Below are positions 1-7,993 of a DNA stretch of 43,992 bases, piece by piece; the first letter of the stretch is position 1, and each line of letters opens with the position of its first letter. This DNA comes from an uncultured Bacteriovoracaceae bacterium (GTDB lineage: Bacteria; Bdellovibrionota; Bacteriovoracia; Bacteriovoracales; Bacteriovoracaceae). The translations under genes and the position numbers were made by a program. The notes beneath the pieces were generated by a model, which was given only the letters and a program-made list of their open reading frames with translations, was not told where the DNA came from and did no database searches. Location: NCBI GenBank assembly GCA_937952395.1, contig CALFYV010000235.1, positions 1 to 43,992 of the forward strand, in the 5' to 3' direction.

Positions 1-344
1 ATTTGATCGTGCCTTCCAACCAATAGAAATAGCTCACCCGGTTCCTGAAAATGCTGGTCAAAAAAAGAACCAGGAAGAACTATTTTTAGCCAATAAGAAT
101 AATCAGTGTCTTTATATGGTTTAATTTTTCTATTTGAGAAGTCCTCCAGTGAAACAAATTCTTCACTTTGAAGCATACTGACTTCTTCGAATCTTTTCTT
201 AGCAGTCACATCCAAATAAACACTAGTATAGTTTAAAAGGCTAACTGTTCCTTTTTGATAAATAAGAGGGTTGTCAGACGGATATAAAGAATTAAACGAA
301 AACAGAGCAAATATTAAGGAAAACCATTTTGAAAAATTACTCAT
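1..344 (-). CDS. Sensor protein, 7TMR-DISM extracellular domain (partial)
   Basis: Reading the minus strand from an ATG at 344 gives 114 residues that run off the left edge, so only the N-terminus is visible. It starts with a hydrophobic signal peptide (about residues 1-22, WFSLIFALFSF core). The next stretch has the look of the 7TMR-DISM extracellular 2 domain: a run with SLLNYTSVYLD, then a YWLKIVLP segment typical of the YWlr..l.N strand. Proteins with this domain are normally transmembrane sensors whose periplasmic part binds a ligand and whose C-terminus carries a histidine kinase, cyclase or HTH output, which is not visible here. A 15-bp palindrome lies directly before the start codon. 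The family call is from pattern memory and moderately sure; the presence of a gene is clear. Confidence 0.6.
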   Translation of the reverse strand, partial: MSNFSKWFSLIFALFSFNSLYPSDNPLIYQKGTVSLLNYTSVYLDVTAKKRFEEVSMLQSEEFVSLEDFSNRKIKPYKDTDYSYWLKIVLPGSFFDQHFQEPGELFLLVGRHDQ

Positions 345-347
345 AAG

Positions 348-381
348 TTGTTTAATTTATGACAACTCATAAATTAAACAA
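348..381. promoter_or_regulatory. Perfect 15-bp inverted repeat abutting a start codon
   Basis: The arms TTGTTTAATTTATGA (348-362) and its exact complement (367-381) surround a 4-base CAAC loop. The inner edge lies three bases from the ATG (344) of the minus-strand sensor gene, so in its mRNA the hairpin would sit where a ribosome binds. It could be a repressor operator or a translation-control hairpin. There is no T-run after it on the minus strand, so it is not a typical terminator. Confidence 0.6.
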
Positions 382-614
382 TTCCTCACAGAGTATTACT
401 TAGATTGGTTAAACAGTAATGTTTATTTCATGTTTAGTCCAAAATAACTTGTAAGTGGGATTTTCAATCTTTTGAAGTTCGAGTTTTGGGACTTCTCCTT
501 TTTCTAATTCTTGTATGATTTAGATAAATATTTGCAATTAGGACTAGCGGGCGCATTTGAACAGAATGTCAGGATAAATCCTCCCTTTATTGAAAAGCCT
601 GCATATTACAAATT
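382..614. other. Gap with one short minus-strand ORF fragment
   Basis: No convincing gene is seen. On the minus strand one frame is open from about 520 down to a stop at 409-411. It reads as a charged, gene-like tail (…ELEKGEVPKLELQKIEN, then …YKLFWTKHEINITV), but it has no start codon and a stop codon just upstream. It may be the 3' remnant of a lost gene. The rest of the stretch is unremarkable. Confidence 0.35.
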
Positions 615-655
615 GAAAAAAAATTGCACCAGAATGTATGGCATCTGGTGCAATT
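615..655 (-). terminator. Rho-independent terminator of the methylase gene
   Basis: A 12-bp stem (622-633 with 644-655, core GCACCAGA/TCTGGTGC) with a 10-base loop is followed, on the minus strand, by a run of T (complement of the A-run at 616-623). It lies about 95 bases beyond the stop of the minus-strand methylase-like gene. Confidence 0.8.
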
Positions 656-748
656 CCAAGACAGTACTCTGGTTTATCGGTCAACTTGTAAGAGAACAAA
701 AGAGGGACATTTTCATTTGTAGAGTTAGAATCAAAATCTCTGGAGGAT

Positions 749-1732
749 TCAAAACAGGCTCAACTGATCATCTTCATCAGCTTTTTTATTCTTTTTTGGT
801 GTACTGTTTCTTTGTGATTTTTCCGGAAGCACGACATCATCGATAATTTCTTTGTCATTTTCAAATAAGGTGCCGGCTAGCCGAGATCGGACTTTGTCTT
901 TCAGTTCATTAACGGCCTTTTCTTTAGCTTCAGCCTCCTTGATTTTACTGGCTCCCTCCCATTCTTTTATGAGCTCCTCGTTTATTTGGGATACATAAGT
1001 TTCAGAATAGGGAATCGAAACCAGGACATACTGCTTCCTTATATCCTCCCTGGTCTTAAACATAATTACCATGCGCTGAAACTCCCATAGTTCCTGTGGA
1101 ATAAAAGCCAGGGAAGGGAAAATTCGGTATCCAAAACGGTATGAAGCTCCTGTGATATCAAGTCCGTTCATGCAAAGCACTTCTCCCACAAATCCATGAA
1201 AGCACATATTAACAGCACTCATCTTTGCGCAAATAGGATCTAGGTCAATCATGGATATCCAGGAAGGAATACCTTGTGCCATACAAGAAGCTCCAGCTGA
1301 TAATCCCATTCTCCCGGAACCACACGCCGGATCCAGAATCCTCTGGAGAGTTTTATTTTCACCGGGATTAATTATTCTGGTCATCATATCGACTACTGGC
1401 GATGGAGTAAAGTACTGCCCTAAAAGACTAGACTTGTTCTTACTGGCAATACACTCATACATTCTTCCCAGTGGGTCATACCAGGAATACCAGTCTCCAG
1501 TCCATAAACCAGTCTTTTTTTTGACTTCCTCGCGGATAATCTTCCAGATAGAGAGAAAATATTCCCGATCTTTCTCAGTATATTTCTCCAGAGAGTTCTC
1601 ATCCTCTTTAGGCGGAAACAGATGTTGCCAGACGCACCAATCTATAAAACCAGAAAACACCTCGGCATAACTTCGTGTGCGAGCCAAAGTATCAACTATT
1701 TTTATAGCTTCTATAAGCTCAGGATATACCAT
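749..1732 (-). CDS. N6-adenine DNA methylase-like protein, motif IV missing
   Basis: This is related to HsdM-type N6-adenine methylases. A GQYFTPSPVVDMM segment and SAM-binding motif I (LDPACGSGRMG) followed by an acidic IDLDPICA strand are clear. The usual catalytic (N/D)PP(Y/F/W) tetrapeptide does not occur anywhere in the protein, so catalysis is doubtful or unusual. The C-terminal 100 residues are charged and probably helical, and the last seven are DDQLSLF. QLSLF is the consensus beta-clamp-binding pentapeptide, suggesting the protein is tethered to the replication fork. I chose the ATG at 1732, which has GAGG five bases upstream; an in-frame GTG at 1795 would add 21 residues. It lies downstream of ssb on the same strand but behind a separate terminator, and no restriction or specificity subunit is nearby. 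It may be a plasmid leading-region protein that acts on newly entered DNA. Confidence 0.8.
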   Translation of the reverse strand: MVYPELIEAIKIVDTLARTRSYAEVFSGFIDWCVWQHLFPPKEDENSLEKYTEKDREYFLSIWKIIREEVKKKTGLWTGDWYSWYDPLGRMYECIASKNKSSLLGQYFTPSPVVDMMTRIINPGENKTLQRILDPACGSGRMGLSAGASCMAQGIPSWISMIDLDPICAKMSAVNMCFHGFVGEVLCMNGLDITGASYRFGYRIFPSLAFIPQELWEFQRMVIMFKTREDIRKQYVLVSIPYSETYVSQINEELIKEWEGASKIKEAEAKEKAVNELKDKVRSRLAGTLFENDKEIIDDVVLPEKSQRNSTPKKNKKADEDDQLSLF

Positions 1733-1820
1733 CCTGGCCTCTGTTATTACTTTAGGCACAGAAGTTTTATAAATATTCAGAAGAGAGTATAACACAAAGG
1801 AGGCCCTGCAGGAGGTTTCA

Positions 1821-1856
1821 GGAAATAAAAAATCGGACCTCCAGCGGGAGATCCGA
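1821..1856 (-). terminator. Rho-independent terminator of ssb
   Basis: A hairpin with arms at 1833-1842 and 1847-1856 (TCGGACCTCC and GGAGATCCGA, one mismatch, 4-base loop) is followed on the minus strand by TTTTTTATTT. It lies about 95 bases after the ssb stop. A second small inverted repeat (CTTAACG/CGTTAAG, 1888-1906) sits between ssb and this hairpin. Confidence 0.75.
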
Positions 1857-1948
1857 GAAATTGATTGAAGATATAATCTCTACATGACTTAACGAGAACC
1901 GTTAAGGTAGGAACTCTTTTATATCACAAACTTGAAAATTTGTGAACT

Positions 1949-2302
1949 CTAGGACGGGGCATTCTCTTTAATCACTTTCTTACTTAACAATTTGAAGCCA
2001 GTGGCTACAACCTCGGTCGTATAATGTTTATTACCCTCATTGTCGTTCCAGGCATTGTGTACCAATCTGCCTTCCAGGTAAATGAGAAAACCTTTCTTTA
2101 AGGCTTTCTGTGCCCCCTTGGCAAATTCTCTCCAAAGTACGACAGAGTGCCATTGAACATCGGTTTTCCATTCTTCATTACTGTCGAAATACTTTTCGTT
2201 TGTGGCTAATCTGAATTTTAATAATGGAATCTTTTCATCAGTTACTTTTTCGAAAACAGGATCTGTGCCTATATACCCAATCAGCGTTACTTTGTTTACC
2301 AT
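1949..2302 (-). CDS. ssb: Single-stranded DNA-binding protein, short form
   Basis: The 117 residues form one OB fold of the bacterial SSB family. It opens with MVNKVTLIGYIGTDP, has the W-H-S/V-V-L-W strand (VQWHSVVLWREFAKGA) and the GxxIYLEGRL segment. It coats single-stranded DNA during replication or transfer. It stops soon after the fold. The Gly/Pro-rich linker and the acidic DDDIPF-type tip that chromosomal SSBs use to recruit partner proteins are absent (the C-terminus is KENAPS). This is typical of plasmid and phage accessory SSBs that protect incoming strands without the full interaction network. A 14-bp nested palindrome begins about 75 bases upstream of its start. Confidence 0.92.
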   Translation of the reverse strand: MVNKVTLIGYIGTDPVFEKVTDEKIPLLKFRLATNEKYFDSNEEWKTDVQWHSVVLWREFAKGAQKALKKGFLIYLEGRLVHNAWNDNEGNKHYTTEVVATGFKLLSKKVIKENAPS

Positions 2303-2376
2303 TTGATGAAGTGTAAAGAAATTCCCTTGAAGTTTATCACCGAATTAAAAAACCGGAAAGATGGCGCACAGGAAAT
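2303..2376. other. ssb upstream region
   Basis: This holds the leader and presumably the promoter of ssb (minus strand). No clear TAnnTTTG box was found. The nested palindrome follows at 2377. Confidence 0.3.
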
Positions 2377-2496
2377 TTTCTTTCAACCGTAAACATCTAT
2401 TCCGTGGGAGGGGGAGAGGTCAAGGGCAACCGTAAGGGAGCTTGTACACCCTTGACGGAACAAGTGTGGCTTACTTTTGTGGACGGTTGAAAGAAA
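2377..2496. ncRNA. Nested palindrome: candidate structured RNA or origin element
   Basis: A perfect 14-bp outer stem (2377-2390 with 2483-2496, TTTCTTTCAACCGT and its complement) encloses about 92 bases. Inside it, TTCC (2400-2403) pairs with GGAA (2457-2460), followed by an 8-bp stem GTCAAGGG/CCCTTGAC (2419-2426 with 2449-2456). A purine-rich internal bulge lies at 2404-2418. The outer-arm sequence CAACCGTAA occurs again inside (2427-2436), so the 3' arm ACGGTTG could pair with either copy. This allows two alternative folds. It lies between ssb and a recombinase gene. It could be a structured RNA, a single-strand initiation site or a transfer/replication origin. No function is assigned. Confidence 0.5.
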
Positions 2497-2832
2497 TAGC
2501 GGGTGGGGCTTAACTTAATTGTTTTTGTATGAAACAGATTCTTGTTCTGCAAAGTGTTATTATAGCCAGGCTGAAGTCACTCTACCCAACATATAACATG
2601 CGACTGATAGGGGTATTACCTTAAATATATGTAGTATTGTACCACCAACCAAGGAATGGTTCGGACATCAGAAGGAATTTACCTGCACAAACGGGCGATA
2701 TTGCCCACGAGTTATTCTGCAAATATTTGATTAGTCTATCTAATAACAGGTTTTGTAGCTATGCGACTACCACCACCATAATTATCTAATTTATAAAAAT
2801 CATATATTATGGGTATATAAAACGATTGATTA
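2497..2832. other. Gap, no gene supported
   Basis: No gene is supported. A 31-codon ATG frame (2529-2624) is too short and featureless to claim. I looked here specifically for the missing N-terminal catalytic domain of the downstream serine recombinase and found no trace of it. Confidence 0.4.
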
Positions 2833-3798
2833 ATGAAAAGAAAACAAAGACATACTGGCGGCCAGGCTACGTATGGGTATATGTGGAAGGGTGGGGGACT
2901 GGTACCGAATCCTCATGAAGCTCCGGTGAGAGAATATATTTATGAATTATATGTTCTCCATAAAAAGAAAAAGGCGGTTGCAAGAATACTAAACGAGCAA
3001 GGATTTAGAACCAGACAGAGGGCACTTTTTTCTGGAACCAGCATAAATAGAATGCTAATCGATACCACAGTTATAGGGAAATGGCGAACCAATCATGCAT
3101 TAAGTAACAATAAAAACACTAAATGGACTGAAAGACCTGAACACGAATGGCAATACAAAGAAGTTCCAGCTATTATATCAAACAAGCTTTGGCAAAAATG
3201 CCAGCTAATCTTGAAAGAACAAAATAGCAGGGAAGGTATAAAAAAGGAGAGTAAGTTATATTTAAGAAATGATGTAGTAAGTGAGTGTAAAGACAGAATG
3301 AATGCTCTTACTAAAAAACAAAAATATCTTTGTCCGTCCTGTGGTAATAATAATAAAAAAAAAAACCTGGAAATCTTTTTCATCTCACAAATTAAATCTT
3401 TTGAGCTAAGAAAGAATGAGAAAAAAACCAGAAAGAAGATGAGGTTAAATAAAAGGTTATTGCTACATCTGGCAAGTGAACTAACGACAATCAAACAGCT
3501 CCTGGAATTTGATTTGGGCCACGAAGAGGAGTCCAAAGAAATACGTAAACTAAAGCAACAACTAGAACAAATAAAGATCACCATACTTGGACTAGAACAG
3601 AAAATAAAAGAGCAAAGGAAAGAGATAGAAAAGATAAAGAAAAATCAAGACCAAAAGGATAAATTAGACGATATCTGGCCTTCGTTTTCAAAAGCGACCA
3701 AGGAAAGATTACTAGAGAGATTAATAAGCAATATCGCGGTAGGGAACAGGAGTATAAAAATAGTATTTAAAAGCACACCGGGAGTGGTGAAGATATAA
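2833..3798 (+). CDS. Serine recombinase lacking its catalytic domain
   Basis: The 321 residues match the middle and C-terminal parts of large serine recombinases. The Recombinase domain occupies about residues 8-110: ATYGYMWK, then a segment with AVARILNEQGFRTRQ and a SINRMLIDTTVIGKW strand. A damaged zinc ribbon follows (about 150-172, CPSCG intact, first Cys pair reduced to one Cys), then a long coiled coil (about 190-290). The N-terminal resolvase domain with the nucleophilic serine, about 140 residues, is absent. The protein begins exactly where that domain should end, and no trace is seen upstream. It may be a pseudogene remnant kept open, or a DNA-binding accessory protein. Codon use is very A-rich in the coiled coil. 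Confidence 0.75.
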   Translation: MKRKQRHTGGQATYGYMWKGGGLVPNPHEAPVREYIYELYVLHKKKKAVARILNEQGFRTRQRALFSGTSINRMLIDTTVIGKWRTNHALSNNKNTKWTERPEHEWQYKEVPAIISNKLWQKCQLILKEQNSREGIKKESKLYLRNDVVSECKDRMNALTKKQKYLCPSCGNNNKKKNLEIFFISQIKSFELRKNEKKTRKKMRLNKRLLLHLASELTTIKQLLEFDLGHEEESKEIRKLKQQLEQIKITILGLEQKIKEQRKEIEKIKKNQDQKDKLDDIWPSFSKATKERLLERLISNIAVGNRSIKIVFKSTPGVVKI

Positions 3799-4139
3799 AA
3801 ATCAACCCAGTATTCCCGATGAAGTTGAAAATCGAAAGTTGCGAAATATATTTTCTAAAAAATATAAGATTAGTAGAATAGGCAACTAAAGTAAAAACAG
3901 TTGCTTTTGTCGCCTCGGCAGGATATCGAAGCCAACCTTTTTACCATAGCCAAACCACCCCATAATCACAAATAATATCTGTACCACCGCCCCCATAATC
4001 TATTTCCCCTCCACCACTAACTTAAAGGGAAAATTGAAAATTTTCCCTTTAATACAAAAAGAAAGGGCAACGCAACAGCCTGTAGTGTGTATAACTGATC
4101 TCTGGCGTGAATCCTTTTAACAATGCTTACGTAAGTTAT
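3799..4139. other. Gap with one long palindrome
   Basis: No gene is seen. It contains a perfect palindrome (listed separately) and A-rich DNA. A GTG at 4107 is in frame with the next gene but is not the preferred start. Confidence 0.4.
4022..4052. repeat. Perfect 14-bp inverted repeat
   Basis: The arms TTAAAGGGAAAATT (4022-4035) and its exact complement (4039-4052) flank a GAA loop. No T-run follows on either strand, so it could equally be a stabilising hairpin at the end of the recombinase transcript or an operator before the transfer genes. Confidence 0.5.
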
Positions 4140-4703
4140 ATGTTGATAAAAACTACACAAACCCACCTGCTAAAAGCTAAAGACAGGCAGTACAAACCAA
4201 AACATACTATGAACATAACCATGATCGTTGGTGGTCTTCTCTTAATATATTTCCTACTTAAATACAATGCTGACAAGGAAGCGAATATTCATGCTCCCCG
4301 AGGAACAGACCGTGTGTTATTTGAAGAATATTCAAAAAATCTCGAACTGAAGAAAGAAGAAGTTTTTGTGGAAATTAAACGAGCGATCGAAGCTGAAAAT
4401 TTGGGAAGCATTAGGATAACTGACCCGACCGACAAATACTTGCTGGTAGCCACTGCCGCAGACACCTGGTTCGCTCCGGTTTTAGACATAAGGGCTGGCA
4501 TAGAAAACAATCATTTTTTTGTAAGAATGTACTCCAGGTATTATAGCGAGAGGGCTGATCTGGTGGGGAAAGAAGTGATGAAGATCAGAGGAGATTCTGA
4601 CACTATAAGAAAGAAAAATGAAATAGTGCAAGCAATCATAATAGCCACTTCAAAACGCTACTTGAGTGAAATAGAAGAGCAAGGTTTTAGAAGAGAAGTA
4701 TAG
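4140..4703 (+). CDS. Small membrane-anchored protein upstream of transfer ATPase
   Basis: This is not recognised. A single transmembrane segment (IVGGLLLIYFLLKY, about residues 29-42 from this start) is followed by a soluble region of about 140 residues with mixed alpha/beta character. Three starts are possible: GTG 4107, ATG 4140 and ATG 4209. The last would place the membrane segment right at the N-terminus as a signal anchor, and none has a convincing ribosome site. It ends 21 bases before the large transfer ATPase and is almost certainly co-transcribed with it, so a role as an accessory of that membrane ATPase is an inference from position. Confidence 0.65.
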   Translation: MLIKTTQTHLLKAKDRQYKPKHTMNITMIVGGLLLIYFLLKYNADKEANIHAPRGTDRVLFEEYSKNLELKKEEVFVEIKRAIEAENLGSIRITDPTDKYLLVATAADTWFAPVLDIRAGIENNHFFVRMYSRYYSERADLVGKEVMKIRGDSDTIRKKNEIVQAIIIATSKRYLSEIEEQGFRREV

Positions 4704-4724
4704 CAGGTAACTAAAGAGATTTCT

Positions 4725-7700
4725 ATGAAACCACGCACCATCTTCTTACTAGCACTAGCTGGGATATTGCTTAATGTACTGTATTTTGTATTTATCCTTG
4801 GCCCAGCGATGGACAATGTAATAAGAAGTCCAAACTTTGATCCAGTACCACCATCATATTCTATAATTCAAGGGCTACTAATATTTGCTACAGCAATTCT
4901 CTTTTTAATATTCTTGGTATTGAAGATAAAAAGAAGAATAAGGCAGAAGGGAAAGGTGCAAAAACCAGTTAAAGAGATACAGATAGAACCTTACAGGCCT
5001 AGATCAAAGGTAGAAAAGAGAGTAAGCTACTACTATAATTGGGCAGAACTAGGTTCTGGCAAGTTGTTGTTTAATAAGCCAGTAATGCCTGAACCTCCTT
5101 TTGTTGTATTTGACCCGGAGGGGAAGACAATCAGCGGAAGATATACTGACTGTGTGCTACCCCACTGGAAATTTAAAGACAAATATTGGAAAGATAGTAT
5201 TTACGAACCGGCTAAGTGTATATCAACAAACAGGTTAATTCCGGAGGTGTTACCAAACCCTTCTATTGACTTCACCAACCAAGTAGAAATACAAATAATA
5301 ACACCCCGAAATGAGCCGGTAAATATAGTTGCGCTTGAGAGATGTCTTTTACTTATTAACCCAGATCTACCTGTCAGTTTTGAGATCGTTGCTACCCCTG
5401 AGAAAATCGTATTTCAATTCGTCATGCAGGATAATGAAGAAGAAGCTATGCGACTGGTAGAGCAACTAAAAGCCACCTTTCCTTCTGCAAGAATAAGTTT
5501 TACAAATGAATATTTGGCTGACTGCTTAGAAAAACCCGGAGGGAAAAACAGTTATTATGTGGCCTATTCAAGCGGTGCTCTGAAGCAAGAATTTATTCGC
5601 CCCATTAAGATTTATGAGAACAGAGATCCTGATCCGTATATAAGTTTGATAGCCAGCCTTGAGGACTTACCTGCTAACACTATAGCTGTGGTAAGAGTAT
5701 CTTTCCAGAAAATAAGAAGTGGCTGGAAATCAAATTTGTTGCCGGCTGTTACTTTAAAAAATGGTGATCCTTTTTTTAGTAATGCTCCGGAAATGGTAAA
5801 ACTAGCAAAAGAGAAGTCCAAAGAAGAGCTATTCGCTACAACAGTGACCATTTATTCAGTGGCCGAAGGAAGCGAGGCTATCACCATTGTAGACAAAATC
5901 GCTCGTAGTGTAGGACTATCAACCAAGTCCGAATATAACAAAGTGTTTTTCTCGTACAATGAGAAGATAATAAGTTTAGGAGCCACGGCTTTACTCCGTG
6001 ATATCATGTACAGATGCACTAGGAATACAGGAATGATATTAACCTCAAAGGAGCTTATGACTTTAGTTCGTCTCCCGTCGCCAGCTGTGGTTTCGAATAA
6101 AATAAGGGTTGAGGGAGAGAGGAAAACCAAGTTTGCTCCAAAGAATGTTGTTGACAATGATTATCTTTTAGGAATAAATACTCATGAGGGCTATGATATG
6201 CCTGTAGGATTAAACCTAGCCCAGCGTCTACGACACGTACACATCATAGGCGCTTCTGGTACTGGCAAATCACAGTTACTATTGAAGCTAATAAAACAAG
6301 ATATTGACGACGGTAGAGGGTTTATTGTTCTTGACCCTCATGGAGATTTGATCGAAAATACCCTAACTCACATTACTGAAGCGAGATATCAAGACGTCAT
6401 AGTAATAGATCCCTCTGACAGCGAGTACCCGGTAGGATTAAATTTACTGACAGCTTATACAGAACTAGAGAAAACCCTGTTATCTTCCGATCTGGTGGGG
6501 ATCTTCAAAAGAACATCAACAACCTGGGGAGACCAGATGAATTCAATCCTGGCCAACGCTATCCATGCCTTCTTGGAAAGTGATCAGGGAGGTACATTGA
6601 TAGACCTAAGACGTTTTCTTTCTGACGAAAGCTTTAGGTCTCATTATTTACAGTCAGTTAATGACGTTAGCACCAGGTACTATTGGGAGCATGAGTTTCC
6701 TCAACTAAGACAAAACGCTGTTGCTCCTATTTTAACCAGGTTAGACTCTTTCTTAAGGCCAAAGATCATACGCAACATGATGGCGCAAAAGGATGGTATC
6801 GATTTTGTAAAAGCAGTTAACTCCAGAAAGATCATTCTGGCTAAATTAGCCAGAGGGCTGATCGGCCAAGAAAACAGTCGGTTGCTTGGCAACCTTTTGG
6901 TAGCAAAGATTAACCAGGTAGCTCAATCGCGTCAGCAACTTAACGAGCATGAAAGAACACCTTTTTTCCTATATATTGATGAGTTTCAAAACTTCATCAC
7001 TCCATCAATGGAGGAAATACTGTCTGGAGCTAGAAAATATGGTGTGGGTATGATATTAGCCCATCAAGGATTGAAGCAGATGTTCACCGAAGACAGAAAT
7101 GTTGCTGAGGGTGTAATCTCTAACACAAATACCAGAATCTGTTTTCGGCTAGGTGACAAGGATGCTGAAGAGCTAGGGAGAAACTTTAAAAATTTCAGTG
7201 CTCTTGACCTCCAAAGCCAAGCTGTTGGCCAAGCTATAATACGAGTAGGGGGATCTGACAATGATTGTAATATACAAACACAAATGCTGCCGAAGGTCGA
7301 TGAGGTTGAAGCCAGGAGGATAACAGAGAAAGTAATAGGTTATTCAAGGAGTAATTATGCAAAAGAAAAGGAAGAAGTAGAAAGATTATGGGAAGAAATG
7401 TTAGGGAAAAATAAAACAGTAATTGAAAAAACTAAGCCTAAAGAAAAGACAAAAGCAAAGACGGACGATCTTACTTCTCATCGTAAGATCCAAAAACTAG
7501 TTCAATCACTTGGAGAGAAGCACGGTTTTAAAGCTGTCATTGAAGAATCAACCGCTAGTGGGCAAACTGACGTTGGCTTAACCAGTAGAATCCTAAGAAT
7601 AGCCTGTGAGGTGTCCGTAACTAATACTCCAGAGTATGAAGTAAAAGCAATACGAAAGCGCTTACAGGAAGGCTATGACCTAGTAATTGTTACTTCTAAT

Positions 7701-7925
7701 AACGACAAGCATTTAAGCAAAATAAAAGAGAAAGCTAATGAGACGCTGGAAGATAATGATCGCTCTCTGGTCTATTTCTGTAACCTGCTAGACCTTGACG
7801 ACTATCTTGGTCTATTGCCAAAAGATTTAGGAGAAAAGGAAGTAATAAAGGGGTATACGGTTGAGAGTGAATTTCCTGATAATGAAGACCATATAGTACC
7901 TCCCTCTTTACTAGAAGATAATTAA
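4725..7925 (+). CDS. Membrane-anchored conjugative DNA-transfer ATPase with C-terminal nuclease-like domain
   Basis: This is a 1066-residue type IV secretion/conjugation ATPase of the VirD4/TraG/TraM-recognition kind. There are two transmembrane segments near the N-terminus (about 5-25 and 45-67) and a region of about 400 residues with repeated alpha/beta units before the motor. The RecA-like motor has Walker A GASGTGKS (509-516), then FIVLDPHGDL, and Walker B FFLYIDEFQNF (D752, E753). The C-terminal 130 residues resemble a PD-(D/E)xK-type fold: TDVGL supplies the Asp and ACEVSV the Glu, but the usual Lys is Ser, so it is probably inactive. Its job would be to drive DNA through the envelope or couple it to a secretion channel. 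It follows the small membrane protein by 21 bases. An OLD nuclease gene interrupts the module before the next ATPase. Confidence 0.85.
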   Translation: MKPRTIFLLALAGILLNVLYFVFILGPAMDNVIRSPNFDPVPPSYSIIQGLLIFATAILFLIFLVLKIKRRIRQKGKVQKPVKEIQIEPYRPRSKVEKRVSYYYNWAELGSGKLLFNKPVMPEPPFVVFDPEGKTISGRYTDCVLPHWKFKDKYWKDSIYEPAKCISTNRLIPEVLPNPSIDFTNQVEIQIITPRNEPVNIVALERCLLLINPDLPVSFEIVATPEKIVFQFVMQDNEEEAMRLVEQLKATFPSARISFTNEYLADCLEKPGGKNSYYVAYSSGALKQEFIRPIKIYENRDPDPYISLIASLEDLPANTIAVVRVSFQKIRSGWKSNLLPAVTLKNGDPFFSNAPEMVKLAKEKSKEELFATTVTIYSVAEGSEAITIVDKIARSVGLSTKSEYNKVFFSYNEKIISLGATALLRDIMYRCTRNTGMILTSKELMTLVRLPSPAVVSNKIRVEGERKTKFAPKNVVDNDYLLGINTHEGYDMPVGLNLAQRLRHVHIIGASGTGKSQLLLKLIKQDIDDGRGFIVLDPHGDLIENTLTHITEARYQDVIVIDPSDSEYPVGLNLLTAYTELEKTLLSSDLVGIFKRTSTTWGDQMNSILANAIHAFLESDQGGTLIDLRRFLSDESFRSHYLQSVNDVSTRYYWEHEFPQLRQNAVAPILTRLDSFLRPKIIRNMMAQKDGIDFVKAVNSRKIILAKLARGLIGQENSRLLGNLLVAKINQVAQSRQQLNEHERTPFFLYIDEFQNFITPSMEEILSGARKYGVGMILAHQGLKQMFTEDRNVAEGVISNTNTRICFRLGDKDAEELGRNFKNFSALDLQSQAVGQAIIRVGGSDNDCNIQTQMLPKVDEVEARRITEKVIGYSRSNYAKEKEEVERLWEEMLGKNKTVIEKTKPKEKTKAKTDDLTSHRKIQKLVQSLGEKHGFKAVIEESTASGQTDVGLTSRILRIACEVSVTNTPEYEVKAIRKRLQEGYDLVIVTSNNDKHLSKIKEKANETLEDNDRSLVYFCNLLDLDDYLGLLPKDLGEKEVIKGYTVESEFPDNEDHIVPPSLLEDN

Positions 7926-7993
7926 TATACCCACCATTTTTGATTGTATAAACAAAGGCGTTCAATGCCATTAAAACAAAAAATGAGCAATCA

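Noticed and set aside
511..846. 111-codon plus-strand frame
   Set aside because: It runs across the terminator hairpin and the end of the minus-strand methylase, with an unlikely composition. It is a shadow frame.
2377..2496. Integron attC site
   Set aside because: The arms do not match the attC core consensus (GTTRRRY / RYYYAAC) and no integrase of that class is near.
3093..3584. 163-codon minus-strand frame opposite the recombinase
   Set aside because: It is antisense of an A-rich coiled-coil region; its Phe/Ser/Leu-rich product is an artefact.
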